Assembly (NCBI RefSeq): GCF_002019855.1
Contig: NZ_CM007717.1
Location: forward strand, 3,288,645-3,352,644
Source of the DNA: Streptomyces antibioticus
Lineage (GTDB): Bacteria; Actinomycetota; Actinomycetes; Streptomycetales; Streptomycetaceae
Reading direction: 5' to 3'
Length of the DNA stretch: 64,000 bases
Position numbers and translations under genes: made by a program. Positions 35,840 through 43,054 of the stretch are shown one piece after another. The notes under the pieces are model-generated. The model made no database searches. It had not been told where the DNA came from and worked only from the letters and a program-made list of their open reading frames with translations. The stretch's first letter is position 1. Each line of letters opens with the position of its first letter.

Positions 35840-35877
35840 CGGACCCCCGTGTGACGCCACCTGTCACCGGGGGTCCG
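35840..35877 (+). terminator. Strong terminator after glmS2
   Basis: CGGACCCCCG plus GTGAC pair with GTCAC plus CGGGGGTCCG (15 bp with one bulged T, 7-nt loop), 34 nt past the glmS2 stop. It sits between convergent genes and may serve both. Confidence 0.85.
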
Positions 35878-35922
35878 CCCATGTTCACCGGGGAAGCCCA
35901 ACTCCCCGGCCTCCGCTGCCGA

Positions 35923-36495
35923 TCAGCCGGTGGCCGTCACACCACGGCCGGCAGCGCGCCTGGGAAGCGCCGTGGGCCAGTGCGCCAGCGCGGCCGTCGC
36001 CGCGTACCAGGCCACCGCCCCGGCCGCGGCGGCGAACCAGCCGCCGGCCTGGGTGAGCACATCGCTGTCGGCGAACCGGGCGACGGCCATCAGCACCAGC
36101 CCGACCAGGAACAACCCGTAGGTGCCACGGGTGAGTTGGTCCCCGCCCGCCGCGGTGAGGGAGAGCGTCACCAGGGCGAACAGCAGCAGGAACAGCCCCG
36201 CCGCGTTGTCGGAGACCTGGGCGCCCGCCGAGACGGCCCAGGTGAACCAGAGGGCGCCGAGGACGGTGAACGCGGTGCCGTCGCCCGTGTCGCGGTCGCG
36301 GAGGGCGAACAGGCCGGCGATGAACAGCGCGACGCCGCCGACGTAGTGGGCGATGGACACGGCGTCCGCCGCCGTCACGCCGTCGATCAGATCGGTGTAC
36401 CCGAGACCGAACGCCAACAGGGTGATTCCCAGGGCGAGTCGGCCGGCGATGGTGGTGGTGCTCCCGGTGCTTCCCGCAGAGACGTCGTTGTCCAC
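35923..36495 (-). CDS. GPR1/FUN34/YaaH-family membrane protein
   Basis: 190-residue integral membrane protein with six predicted spans. The pattern HYVGGVALFIAGLFALRDRDTGDGTAFTVLGALWFTW matches the central part of acetate/succinate channels (SatP/YaaH). However, the N-terminal NPAPLGL signature of that family is not there (IAGRLALGITLLAFGLGY stands in its place), so transport of acetate is uncertain. GTG 36495 follows AAGGGAG by 7 nt. Single gene between convergent glmS2 and an upstream universal stress protein on the same strand. May move small organic acids, or have another role. Confidence 0.75.
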   Translation of the reverse strand: MDNDVSAGSTGSTTTIAGRLALGITLLAFGLGYTDLIDGVTAADAVSIAHYVGGVALFIAGLFALRDRDTGDGTAFTVLGALWFTWAVSAGAQVSDNAAGLFLLLFALVTLSLTAAGGDQLTRGTYGLFLVGLVLMAVARFADSDVLTQAGGWFAAAAGAVAWYAATAALAHWPTALPRRAAGRGVTATG

Positions 36496-36637
36496 GGCGG
36501 GCTCCCTTCATGCAGTTGTGCGATGCGCGGTGACCGATATATGCCCTTCACAAGAGCACAAACACCTCCGCGCGCGAAGAGATTCGTACGCGTTTCGCAC
36601 ACCGGGCAAAGGGAGTTGAGCGGGCCTCGGGGCAACT

Positions 36638-36681
36638 CCCCGGAGATCCCCCGGAGATGCCCGGGAGATGCCTCGGAGATG
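36638..36681. repeat. Four 11-bp tandem units near usp stop
   Basis: CCCCGGAGATC, CCCCGGAGATG, CCCGGGAGATG, CCTCGGAGATG in a row, ending 2 nt before the stop codon of the universal stress protein gene (minus strand). The unit length is about one helical turn. Not coding. Confidence 0.8.
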
Positions 36682-36683
36682 CC

Positions 36684-37211
36684 TCAGGGAATCACGATGA
36701 CGGGGCGCTTCGCGCGCTTGGCGAGCCGCCCGGCGACCGAGCCGAACAGCCGCCCCACCAGGCCGTGGGTCGACCCGACGACGATCGCGTCGGCCTCGTA
36801 CTCCCGCCCCACCTCTTCGAGTTCGTGGCAGATGTCACCGCCGCGCTCGACCAGGATCCAGGGCACCTCGGCGAGATAGTCCGCACAGGCCAGCTCCAGG
36901 CCGAGGACCTCGGTGCGGTGATCGGGGACGTCCACGAAGACCGGCGGCTCGCACCCCGCCCACACGGTCGTGGGCAGCCGGTTGGCGACGTGCACGATGA
37001 TCAGGCCCGCCCGGGAGCGGTGGGCCATGCCGATGGCGTACGCGAGCGCGCGCTCACTGGAGGTGGAGCCGTCGAAGCCGACGACCACACCGTGCTTGAA
37101 GGCGGGATCGCAGGTGGGGCGCGTCTCTTCCGCCGCCAGGGGCTCGGCCGCCGTGGGGTCGGCGACGGGCCGCTTGCGGTCCGCGGGTTCGAAGAATTCG
37201 TGACCGGCCAT
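36684..37211 (-). CDS. Universal stress protein (UspA family)
   Basis: 175 residues with one Usp domain after a 35-residue N-terminal extension: HGVVVGFDGSTSSERALAYAIGMA, AGLIIVHVA, and the C-terminal VGSTHGLVGRLFGSVAGRLAKRA. The nucleotide-binding motif normally G-x2-G-x9-G-S/T is shorter here by about three residues, so ATP binding is not assured. Likely a small cytoplasmic stress or dormancy protein. ATG 37211 is the best start by homology to family length; the frame is open much further up but that part is low-complexity. No strong ribosome site. Downstream lies an unusual 11-bp tandem repeat. Confidence 0.8.
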   Translation of the reverse strand: MAGHEFFEPADRKRPVADPTAAEPLAAEETRPTCDPAFKHGVVVGFDGSTSSERALAYAIGMAHRSRAGLIIVHVANRLPTTVWAGCEPPVFVDVPDHRTEVLGLELACADYLAEVPWILVERGGDICHELEEVGREYEADAIVVGSTHGLVGRLFGSVAGRLAKRAKRPVIVIP

Positions 37212-37516
37212 GACTGTCTCGGCGAATCGATCCTTGTATGGGTGGGACGGCGGTGAGCGGCGGAGCTGTGTGTCCGGGAATGGTCTTCCCGACCCCATAC
37301 CCCCAAGGGTACGGCGCCACGCCTTCGACGCCCAGATCGCGAGCACCCTCGGTGGGGGTTCCAGGGAGCATGCACGAGCCGACGCCCGCGACGCAACGGT
37401 TGCTGCCCCGTACAGCCGGTTTGCACAGGCTTCAACCACGCCGCCCCCAGTGACCGACCGGCCGCGCCCGCGTTGAACCCCGTGCCGTGTCACCACCCCG
37501 GGGAGGAGCCCGCCGT
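37212..37516. other. Intergenic region between usp and membrane gene
   Basis: 305 nt between divergent genes. Two small inverted repeats are visible: CGGGAA-TGGTC-TTCCCG at 37275-37291 and TACCC-CCAA-GGGTA at 37298-37311, only 6 nt apart. They may be operators or part of one regulatory element. I see no gene here. Confidence 0.5.
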
Positions 37517-37948
37517 ATGTCCGCGTCCCGCCCCGACCCCGACAGCCGCGCCGGAAGCCGCACCGGGCGCGGCACCGAGGGCCGCCCCGCGCCCGGGAGC
37601 CGGCCCGGCGCCGACCGCTCCACCGACCGCTCCACCGACCGCTCCACCTACCGGCCCACTGATCGCTCCACCGACCTGATCCGCTGGGCGGCCTTCAGCA
37701 CGGTCCTCGTACCGGTCGTCCTCCTCTGGTACGGCTCCTCGCTCGCCGGAGCCGCCGGCACCGCCCTCGGCCTGGCCGCCGTCACCGCCGTCTGCCGGCT
37801 GCTGCTGCGCCGGTCCGAGCGGGTCGCGGCCCGTACGCCCGCCGTGGAACCGCCGGCCGCCGCGCCCTCCCGGGGCCGCCGTCAGCGCGCCGGATCGGGG
37901 TCGCACCGTGGCGGTCGTCACTCCGGGGGAAACACACCGGTCGACTGA
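37517..37948 (+). CDS. Small membrane protein with repeat N-terminus
   Basis: 143 residues of unknown function. ATG 37517 follows GGAGGAG by about 8 nt. The N-terminal half is basic and disordered, with five 12-bp units (37613-37672) coding RSTD-type repeats. A single hairpin of two membrane spans (AAFSTVLVPVVLLWYGSSLAGAAG and ALGLAAVTAVCRLLL) follows, then an Arg/Gly-rich cytoplasmic tail. It precedes adpA in the same direction by 379 nt; I recall a membrane protein gene at this position in S. coelicolor too, but cannot assign a role. Confidence 0.65.
   Translation: MSASRPDPDSRAGSRTGRGTEGRPAPGSRPGADRSTDRSTDRSTYRPTDRSTDLIRWAAFSTVLVPVVLLWYGSSLAGAAGTALGLAAVTAVCRLLLRRSERVAARTPAVEPPAAAPSRGRRQRAGSGSHRGGRHSGGNTPVD
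37613..37672 (+). repeat. Five 12-bp tandem units in the membrane-protein gene
   Basis: Three identical GACCGCTCCACC units then two diverged ones (TACCGGCCCACT, GATCGCTCCACC), coding D-R-S-T repeats just before the first membrane span. Confidence 0.85.
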
Positions 37949-38327
37949 CCGGTTTTCACGCACGCGCACGTATGTTTTCAGCCAACTTCCGGTCGGTGCG
38001 CATCTCTTGCCCCCACCACCCCCCACCCCCGGTCCCACCTGCGAAGAAAGGGCTCCGGGGACCCTGTGCACCCTACGGGGATTGGCCACCACGACGAGGC
38101 GCACTTCCCTGCACGCCCCACGAGTGCAACGCTTCGTGATCGAATGCTTCACGCCAAGTTGCCAAGTCGACAATCGGCCGGGTGCTGAACTGGCCACGTC
38201 GGCATCACGCGACACAGTAGATTCGATCTTGAGACTGTCTACGGCGGGGGACTCGTGCAGGACCGAGGGGAAACGTGCAGGAGCGACACAACCGAGGAGC
38301 CGCGACCACCGAGGGGGGCTTAGCAGG
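37949..38327 (+). promoter_or_regulatory. Long upstream region of adpA
   Basis: 379 nt without a gene. A TAGATT box at 38218-38223 is a candidate -10, giving a leader near 100 nt; no convincing -35 is seen. The long spacing agrees with the complex control known for adpA (gamma-butyrolactone repressor, BldD, self-regulation), but I could not mark those sites with confidence. C-rich tract at 38010-38030. Confidence 0.45.
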
Positions 38328-39551
38328 ATGAGCCACGACTCCACTGCCGCGCCGGAAGCCGCGGCCCGGAAACTTTCCGGGCGACGCCGCAAGGAGATCG
38401 TCGCGGTGCTGCTGTTCAGCGGCGGGCCCATCTTCGAGAGTTCCATACCGCTGTCGGTGTTCGGGATTGACCGCCAGGACGCCGGCGTGCCGCGCTACCG
38501 ACTACTGGTGTGCGGCGGCGAGGACGGCCCGCTGCGGACCACAGGGGGCCTGGAACTCTCCGCACCGCATGGCTTGGAAGCGATCTCGCGGGCGGGCACG
38601 GTCGTCGTGCCGGCCTGGCGTTCGATCACTTCTCCGCCACCGGAGGAGGCGCTCGACGCACTGCGGCGCGCGCATGAAGAAGGAGCCCGCATCGTGGGCC
38701 TGTGCACCGGCGCGTTCGTGCTGGCCGCCGCGGGTCTGCTGGACGGGCGCCCGGCCACCACCCACTGGATGTACGCACCGACGCTGGCCAAGCGCTATCC
38801 GTCGGTCCACGTGGATCCGCGGGAACTGTTCGTCGACGACGGCGACGTGCTGACGTCGGCCGGGACGGCGGCCGGAATCGATCTCTGTCTCCACATCGTG
38901 CGGACGGACCACGGCAACGAGGCGGCGGGCGCGCTGGCCCGGCGTCTGGTGGTCCCGCCGCGCCGGTCGGGCGGTCAGGAGCGCTACCTCGACCGGTCTT
39001 TACCAGAGGAGATCGGCGCCGACCCGCTGGCCGAGGTCGTCGCCTGGGCGCTGGAACACCTCCACGAGCAGTTCGACGTGGAGACACTGGCGGCACGCGC
39101 CTATATGAGCCGCCGTACGTTCGACCGCCGGTTCCGCTCGCTGACCGGCAGCGCACCCCTGCAGTGGCTGATCACGCAGCGGGTGCTCCAGGCGCAGCGG
39201 CTGCTGGAGACGTCCGACTTCTCGGTGGACGAGGTCGCGGGGCGCTGCGGCTTCCGTTCGCCGGTGGCGCTGCGCGGGCACTTCCGGCGGCAGCTCGGCT
39301 CGTCGCCCGCGGCGTACCGGGCGGCCTACCGGGCACGGCGGCCGCAGGGTGAGCGGGTGACGGACTCCGAGCCGTCATCACCGCCCGCGCCGGCCGGCCT
39401 GCACCCGGAGGGGCCGGGTCCGGTGCCGCCGCAGCTCCGGCGGACCGCCGCGACCACCAGCGCGCTCGGCTCCGCGCCGGCCCTGGCCGACCACGCCCGG
39501 GAGGCGTACGCGGCCCGGGCGAGCGTGCCGGGACAGCGCAGCGGACTGTAG
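38328..39551 (+). CDS. adpA: Developmental master regulator AdpA (BldH)
   Basis: Pleiotropic AraC-type activator/repressor of aerial growth and antibiotic genes. 407 aa. The N-terminal DJ-1/PfpI-like domain (about residues 20-205, with ALRRAHEEGARIVGLCTGAFVLAAAGLLDGR) allows dimer formation; the C-terminal AraC domain (about 235-330) has two helix-turn-helix units, DVETLAARAYMSRRTFDRRF and SVDEVAGRCGFRSPVALRGHF. Codon 225 (39000-39002) is TTA, in the linker between domains (DRSLPEEIG), so translation needs the bldA tRNA. Start ATG 38328 lies about 9 nt after GAGGGGGG. orn follows 61 nt downstream. Confidence 0.95.
   Translation: MSHDSTAAPEAAARKLSGRRRKEIVAVLLFSGGPIFESSIPLSVFGIDRQDAGVPRYRLLVCGGEDGPLRTTGGLELSAPHGLEAISRAGTVVVPAWRSITSPPPEEALDALRRAHEEGARIVGLCTGAFVLAAAGLLDGRPATTHWMYAPTLAKRYPSVHVDPRELFVDDGDVLTSAGTAAGIDLCLHIVRTDHGNEAAGALARRLVVPPRRSGGQERYLDRSLPEEIGADPLAEVVAWALEHLHEQFDVETLAARAYMSRRTFDRRFRSLTGSAPLQWLITQRVLQAQRLLETSDFSVDEVAGRCGFRSPVALRGHFRRQLGSSPAAYRAAYRARRPQGERVTDSEPSSPPAPAGLHPEGPGPVPPQLRRTAATTSALGSAPALADHAREAYAARASVPGQRSGL
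39000..39002 (+). promoter_or_regulatory. TTA codon (bldA-dependent) in adpA
   Basis: In-frame TTA for Leu at codon 225, within the interdomain linker. It is the only in-frame TTA I found by eye in the window's genes and marks adpA as a target of the late tRNA-Leu(UUA). Confidence 0.93.
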
Positions 39552-39600
39552 GACCGAAGCCCGAGGGCGGCGGGGGCGTTGTGGATGCCCCCGCCGCCCT

Positions 39601-39606
39601 TAGGGT
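39601..39606 (+). promoter_or_regulatory. -10 box TAGGGT, leaderless orn
   Basis: TAGGGT matches the TANNNT consensus and ends 6 nt before the orn ATG, with no ribosome site between, so orn probably has its own leaderless promoter despite following adpA closely. Confidence 0.5.
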
Positions 39607-39612
39607 GGTCGC

Positions 39613-40215
39613 ATGAACGATCGCATGGTGTGGATCGACTGCGAGATGACCGGCCTCTCGCTGTCCGACGACGCTCTCATCGAGGTGGCCGCCCTCGTCA
39701 CCGACTCCGAGCTGAACATCCTCGGCGACGGGGTCGACATCGTCATCCGGCCGCCGGCCAAGGCCCTGGAGACGATGCCCGAGGTGGTGCGCCAGATGCA
39801 CACGACCTCCGGGCTCCTGGAGGAGCTGGCCGGCGGCACCACGCTCGCCGAGGCCGAGGAGCAGGTGCTGGCCTACATCCGCCGGCATGTGAAGGAGCCC
39901 GGCAAGGCGCCGCTGTGCGGCAACTCCGTCGGCACCGACCGCGGTTTCCTCGCCCGGGACATGCCGTCCCTGGAGGGCTACCTGCACTACCGGATCGTGG
40001 ACGTGTCCTCGGTCAAGGAGCTGGCCCGCCGCTGGTACCCGCGGGCGTACTTCAACAGCCCCGAGAAGAACGGCAACCACCGCGCCCTCGCCGACATCCG
40101 CGAGTCCATCGCGGAACTGCGCTACTACCGCGAGGCCGTCTTCGTCCCGCAGCCCGGTCCCGACTCCGAGACCGCCCGCACGATCGCCGCGAAGCACGTC
40201 CTGCCCGCCCGGTAA
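39613..40215 (+). CDS. orn: Oligoribonuclease
   Basis: 3'-to-5' exoribonuclease that clears 2- to 5-nt RNAs, including pGpG from c-di-GMP. 200 aa DEDDh fold: [22 protein letters not shown] (Asp and Glu of site I), [16 protein letters not shown] (Asp), and [19 protein letters not shown] (His and Asp). Full length, no missing residue. It lies directly after adpA, as in S. coelicolor and S. griseus from memory, and precedes the tRNA-His gene by 82 nt. Loss of Orn impairs aerial development in Streptomyces; that is known biology, not read here. ATG follows TAGGGT by 6 nt. Confidence 0.95.
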   Translation: MNDRMVWIDCEMTGLSLSDDALIEVAALVTDSELNILGDGVDIVIRPPAKALETMPEVVRQMHTTSGLLEELAGGTTLAEAEEQVLAYIRRHVKEPGKAPLCGNSVGTDRGFLARDMPSLEGYLHYRIVDVSSVKELARRWYPRAYFNSPEKNGNHRALADIRESIAELRYYREAVFVPQPGPDSETARTIAAKHVLPAR

Positions 40216-40297
40216 AAGGCGTGCGCGAGCACCCCTGCGGACCCTGTACACTTTTTCTCGGCCGGTCGGAAAACCGCAAAGTTCGATCGCCGGTCGT

Positions 40298-40371
40298 GGT
40301 GGGTGTAGCTCAGCTGGTAGAGCACCTGGTTGTGGTCCAGGATGCCGCGGGTTCGAGTCCCGTCACTCACC
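40298..40371 (+). tRNA. tRNA-His (GTG anticodon)
   Basis: Full cloverleaf: acceptor GTGGGTG pairs with CACTCAC, T arm GCGGG-TTCGAGT-CCCGT, anticodon stem CCTGG/CCAGG with loop TTGTGGT and anticodon GTG at 40332-40334. The extra 5' G at 40298 can pair with C40371, the G-1:C73 pair that marks tRNA-His. CCA is not encoded. A long perfect hairpin terminator follows. Confidence 0.96.
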
Positions 40372-40378
40372 CTGTGTC

Positions 40379-40418
40379 ATCAGGCGGTGACTTCCCGAAA
40401 GGGAAGTCACCGCCTGAT
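40379..40418. terminator. 18-bp perfect hairpin after tRNA-His
   Basis: ATCAGGCGGTGACTTCCC-GAAA-GGGAAGTCACCGCCTGAT: 18 uninterrupted pairs closed by a GAAA tetraloop, 8 nt past the tRNA. It lies 5 nt before the stop of the convergent membrane-protein gene, so it can end both transcripts. Confidence 0.92.
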
Positions 40419-40422
40419 CGCG

Positions 40423-41145
40423 TTACCGGGGGCTTTCGAGGGGCCGCGCATGACGCCCGCCGCCCGTGGTCTCGCGCCTCCCGGTCAGCACCCACAGCGC
40501 TCCCGCCAGCAGCACCCACATCACCGCCACCGCGATCGGCCCGCCCCACCACAGGCCGAACAGACCCGCGGGCAGGGCGCAGACGGCGGCGCCGAGGGCC
40601 CGTTTCCCGAGCGGCACGAGGTGGCCGGGCGGCCCCTGGGCGGCGTAGTCGCGGGCACGCACCACGAGCTTTCCGCCCGCGTGGGCGGCGAACGCGCCCA
40701 AGGGCAGGAAGGCGAGCGCGAGGGCCAAGATGACCTGTGGTTCGCCCTCGGGACTGTCGGACGAGTACTGGGTCACCCCGTCCTTGCCGACGGCGATCGC
40801 GTAGTCGCGCCACAGGGTCACGGTGACCCGGTCCCCCGCGCGCAGATCCTTGAGCAGCGGGTCGGCTCCGCCCATGTCGAGGTCGCCGGGGACCGGGCGG
40901 GGACCGTCGAGTTCGAGCACGTACGCGTAGTTCCTGGGCCGCTCCCGGATCAGCGTGCCGCGCACGGTGGCCGGCACCGAGCGCAGACAGTCGCCGGTGG
41001 CCGCGCCCACGCAGGGCCGGGCCGCGCGGAAGGCGCGCTCGTCGGCCACGAGGTCGGGCACGATCAGCACGCCGACCGCACCGACCAGGACAAGGGCGAG
41101 CCCGAGCAGCGCGAGGCAGACTCCCCCGCAGCGGTACCGGAGCAC
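40423..41145 (-). CDS. Membrane protein, unknown function
   Basis: 240 residues. One N-terminal span (CLALLGLALVLVGAVGVLIVPDLV), an extracytoplasmic beta-rich domain with two Cys (RPCVGAATGDCLRSVPATV), then two or three C-terminal spans (VILALALAFLPLGAFAAHAGG, AAVCALPAGLFGLWWGGPIAVAVMWVLLAGALWVLT). No known family recognised. GTG 41145 follows GGAGG by 9 nt; the open frame to 41313 is the shadow of the next gene. It starts 1 nt after the stop of the 41147 gene, so the two are co-translated and likely work together at the membrane. Confidence 0.7.
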   Translation of the reverse strand: MLRYRCGGVCLALLGLALVLVGAVGVLIVPDLVADERAFRAARPCVGAATGDCLRSVPATVRGTLIRERPRNYAYVLELDGPRPVPGDLDMGGADPLLKDLRAGDRVTVTLWRDYAIAVGKDGVTQYSSDSPEGEPQVILALALAFLPLGAFAAHAGGKLVVRARDYAAQGPPGHLVPLGKRALGAAVCALPAGLFGLWWGGPIAVAVMWVLLAGALWVLTGRRETTGGGRHARPLESPR

Positions 41146-41146
41146 G

Positions 41147-41491
41147 TCAGGCCCTCCGCAGCCGGGCCCAGCCCGTGAAGACGACGAGCGCGACGGCGGC
41201 CCCCGCCTCGGTGGCCAGCGCGTCGGCGGCCAGCCGGTCCAGATGCGGACGGAGACCGTCGACAAGCACGAACACCACCGCCGCACCGCTGAGCCCCGCC
41301 GCCACACCGGCACCCCAGTGACGGTGCCGGTCCCAGAACCACTGGACCAGAAGCATCACAACAGGCGCGGCGACCGGCAGTTGATACTCCCCCAACAGCG
41401 CGAGCACGGCCCAGACGACACCGCACACCACCGAACACCACACCAAGATCCGCCCCGCCTCACCCCACGTCACCACCCGCGCCTCACCCAC
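41147..41491 (-). CDS. Small membrane protein, unknown function
   Basis: About 114 residues with three or four predicted spans (ILVWCSVVCGVVWAVLALLG, LPVAAPVVMLLVQWFW, AGVAAGLSGAAVVFVLVDGL, AVALVVFTGWARL). No family recognised. Start is uncertain: GTG 41491 and 41494 follow GGGAGGGG closely, while ATG 41536 has no ribosome site. Its stop is 1 nt before the start of the downstream membrane-protein gene, forming a two-gene unit between tRNA-His and cebR. Confidence 0.55.
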   Translation of the reverse strand: MGEARVVTWGEAGRILVWCSVVCGVVWAVLALLGEYQLPVAAPVVMLLVQWFWDRHRHWGAGVAAGLSGAAVVFVLVDGLRPHLDRLAADALATEAGAAVALVVFTGWARLRRA

Positions 41492-41629
41492 CACGCGCCC
41501 CTCCCGGTCGTCCCGTCCCCCTGCCGACGACGCCATTGAGCCACGGCCGACGGCCCGGCCGTCATTCCGGATTCCGGCATGATCAGCGCATGCCGGACTG
41601 CCGTACACGGGCAAGAACGCGAGGAACCC

Positions 41630-42682
41630 TCAGGACGACGCCCGCGGTACCAGTTCCGTCGCCAGGACCACCTGGCGGCGTTCCAGGCCGCGGGAGGCCG
41701 CCGGGCGGCGGTCCGCGATCTCGGTGAGGAGCAGGGCCAGCATGCGGCGGCCCATCTCCTCGATGGGCTGGCGGACGCTGGTCAGCGGCGGGTCCATGTG
41801 GCGGGCTATCGCCGAGTCGTCGTAGCCGACCAGCGCCACGTCCTCCGGGATCCGGCGGCCCGCCTCGCGCAGCGCCTGGCGGGCGCCGGCCGCCATCACG
41901 TCCGAGCCGGCGAACACCGCGTCGAGCGACGGGTCGCGGGCGAGCAGCGCGGCCATCGCGCGGCGGCCGCCCTCCTCGGTGAAGTCGCCGGGCTCGACCA
42001 GGCCGCCTGCCTCGTACCCCGCGTCGCGCAGGGCGTCGCGGTAGCCGTCGACGCGGCGCTGGGCGCCGTACACGTCGAGGCGGCCGGTGATGTGGGCGAT
42101 CCGGGTGCGGCCCTGGGCGAGGAGGTGCTCGACGGCCGAGCGGCCGCCGCCGTAGTTGTCGGAGTCGACCGAGGGGAGCGTCTCCGCGGCGGAGCGCGGG
42201 CCGCTGATCACGGCCGGGATCTCCAGTTGGGAGAGCAGGTCGGGGAGCGGGTCGTCCGCGTGCACGGAGACCAGCAGCACGCCGTCCACCCGGTGGGCCG
42301 CGAGGTACTGGGCCAGCCGCTGCCGCTCACGGTCGCTGCCCGCGAAGATCAGCAGCAACTGCATCTCGGTGTCGGCGAGCTCGGCGCCCACACCGCGCAC
42401 CATGTCGGAGAAGTACGGCTCGGCGAAGAACCGGGTCTCCGGCTCGGGGACGACGAGGGCGATGGCGTCGGTGCGGTTGGCGGCGAGCGCGCGGGCGGCG
42501 GTGTTGGGGACGTAGCCGAGTTCGGCGACCGCCGCCTCCACGGCGGCGCGGGTCGCGTCGCTGACCCGGGGCGAGCCGTTGATCACGCGGGAGACCGTGC
42601 CGCGGCCCACGCCGGCCCGGGCGGCCACCTCCTCGAGAGTCGGCCGACCCCCGCTGCGGCCCCGCGTTCCGTGGGTTGCCAT
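41630..42682 (-). CDS. cebR: Cellobiose-responsive LacI repressor CebR
   Basis: 350-residue LacI/GalR protein: N-terminal helix-turn-helix TLEEVAARAGVGRGTVSRVINGSPRVSDATR (about 15-45), hinge YVPNTAARALAANRT, then a sugar-binding periplasmic-type core (AIALVVPEPE..., DGVLLVSVHADDPL, DVALVGYDDSAIARHMDPPLTSVRQP). Divergent from cebEFG-bglC. From memory CebR of S. griseus, S. scabies and S. coelicolor binds TGGGAGCGCTCCCA and is released by cellobiose; exactly that 14-mer lies before cebE. ATG 42682 has AAGGCGGAG upstream. Confidence 0.92.
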   Translation of the reverse strand: MATHGTRGRSGGRPTLEEVAARAGVGRGTVSRVINGSPRVSDATRAAVEAAVAELGYVPNTAARALAANRTDAIALVVPEPETRFFAEPYFSDMVRGVGAELADTEMQLLLIFAGSDRERQRLAQYLAAHRVDGVLLVSVHADDPLPDLLSQLEIPAVISGPRSAAETLPSVDSDNYGGGRSAVEHLLAQGRTRIAHITGRLDVYGAQRRVDGYRDALRDAGYEAGGLVEPGDFTEEGGRRAMAALLARDPSLDAVFAGSDVMAAGARQALREAGRRIPEDVALVGYDDSAIARHMDPPLTSVRQPIEEMGRRMLALLLTEIADRRPAASRGLERRQVVLATELVPRASS

Positions 42683-43054
42683 GGGCTCCGCCTTCCCGAC
42701 GTCGTCTTACTCTGGCCAGGAATCTAACAGTCCCCGCTGTTCGGGTGGCCGCCGCCGACCTCGCTCGCGCGCACGGCCACCGGCGCGAGCGTTACGTACC
42801 GAAATGGACCATATGTCGACCGTGCACCCGGCTTATCTAACGGCCGGATAACTGATGGCGTCTCGTCGTGTCCTCACCCTTGACACCCCCGCCCGAACCG
42901 ACGACTCTTCAACACATCACTTGTGGGAGCGCTCCCACGGTACCTGACACATACACATCCCGCACGTTCCCCGCCCGAGCCGCAGCGAGAAACTAACGGG
43001 CCCAACAATGCAGTTGGCCGGGGGGTCGGCACGTCAGGGCAACAGGAGGACGTA
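42683..43054. promoter_or_regulatory. Divergent cebR-cebE control region
   Basis: 372 nt. It holds the CebR box at 42924-42937, 117 nt before cebE, so the cebE transcript probably has a leader of 80-110 nt. A GGAGG ribosome site sits before cebE at about 43045. I see no further palindrome of that strength and no gene. Confidence 0.6.
42924..42937. promoter_or_regulatory. CebR box before cebE
   Basis: TGGGAGCGCTCCCA, perfect 14-bp palindrome identical to the CebR consensus as I recall it. Represses cebEFG in the absence of cellobiose. Confidence 0.93.

Noticed and set aside
33932..35860. Long minus-strand frame opposite glmS2
   Set aside because: Composition of a shadow frame (Val/Gly/Asp/Leu repeats) and no recognisable motif; glmS2 on the plus strand is unambiguous.
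37487..37516. Start of the membrane protein at 37487
   Set aside because: The GGAGGAG ribosome site falls inside that extension; ATG 37517 sits at the proper distance after it.
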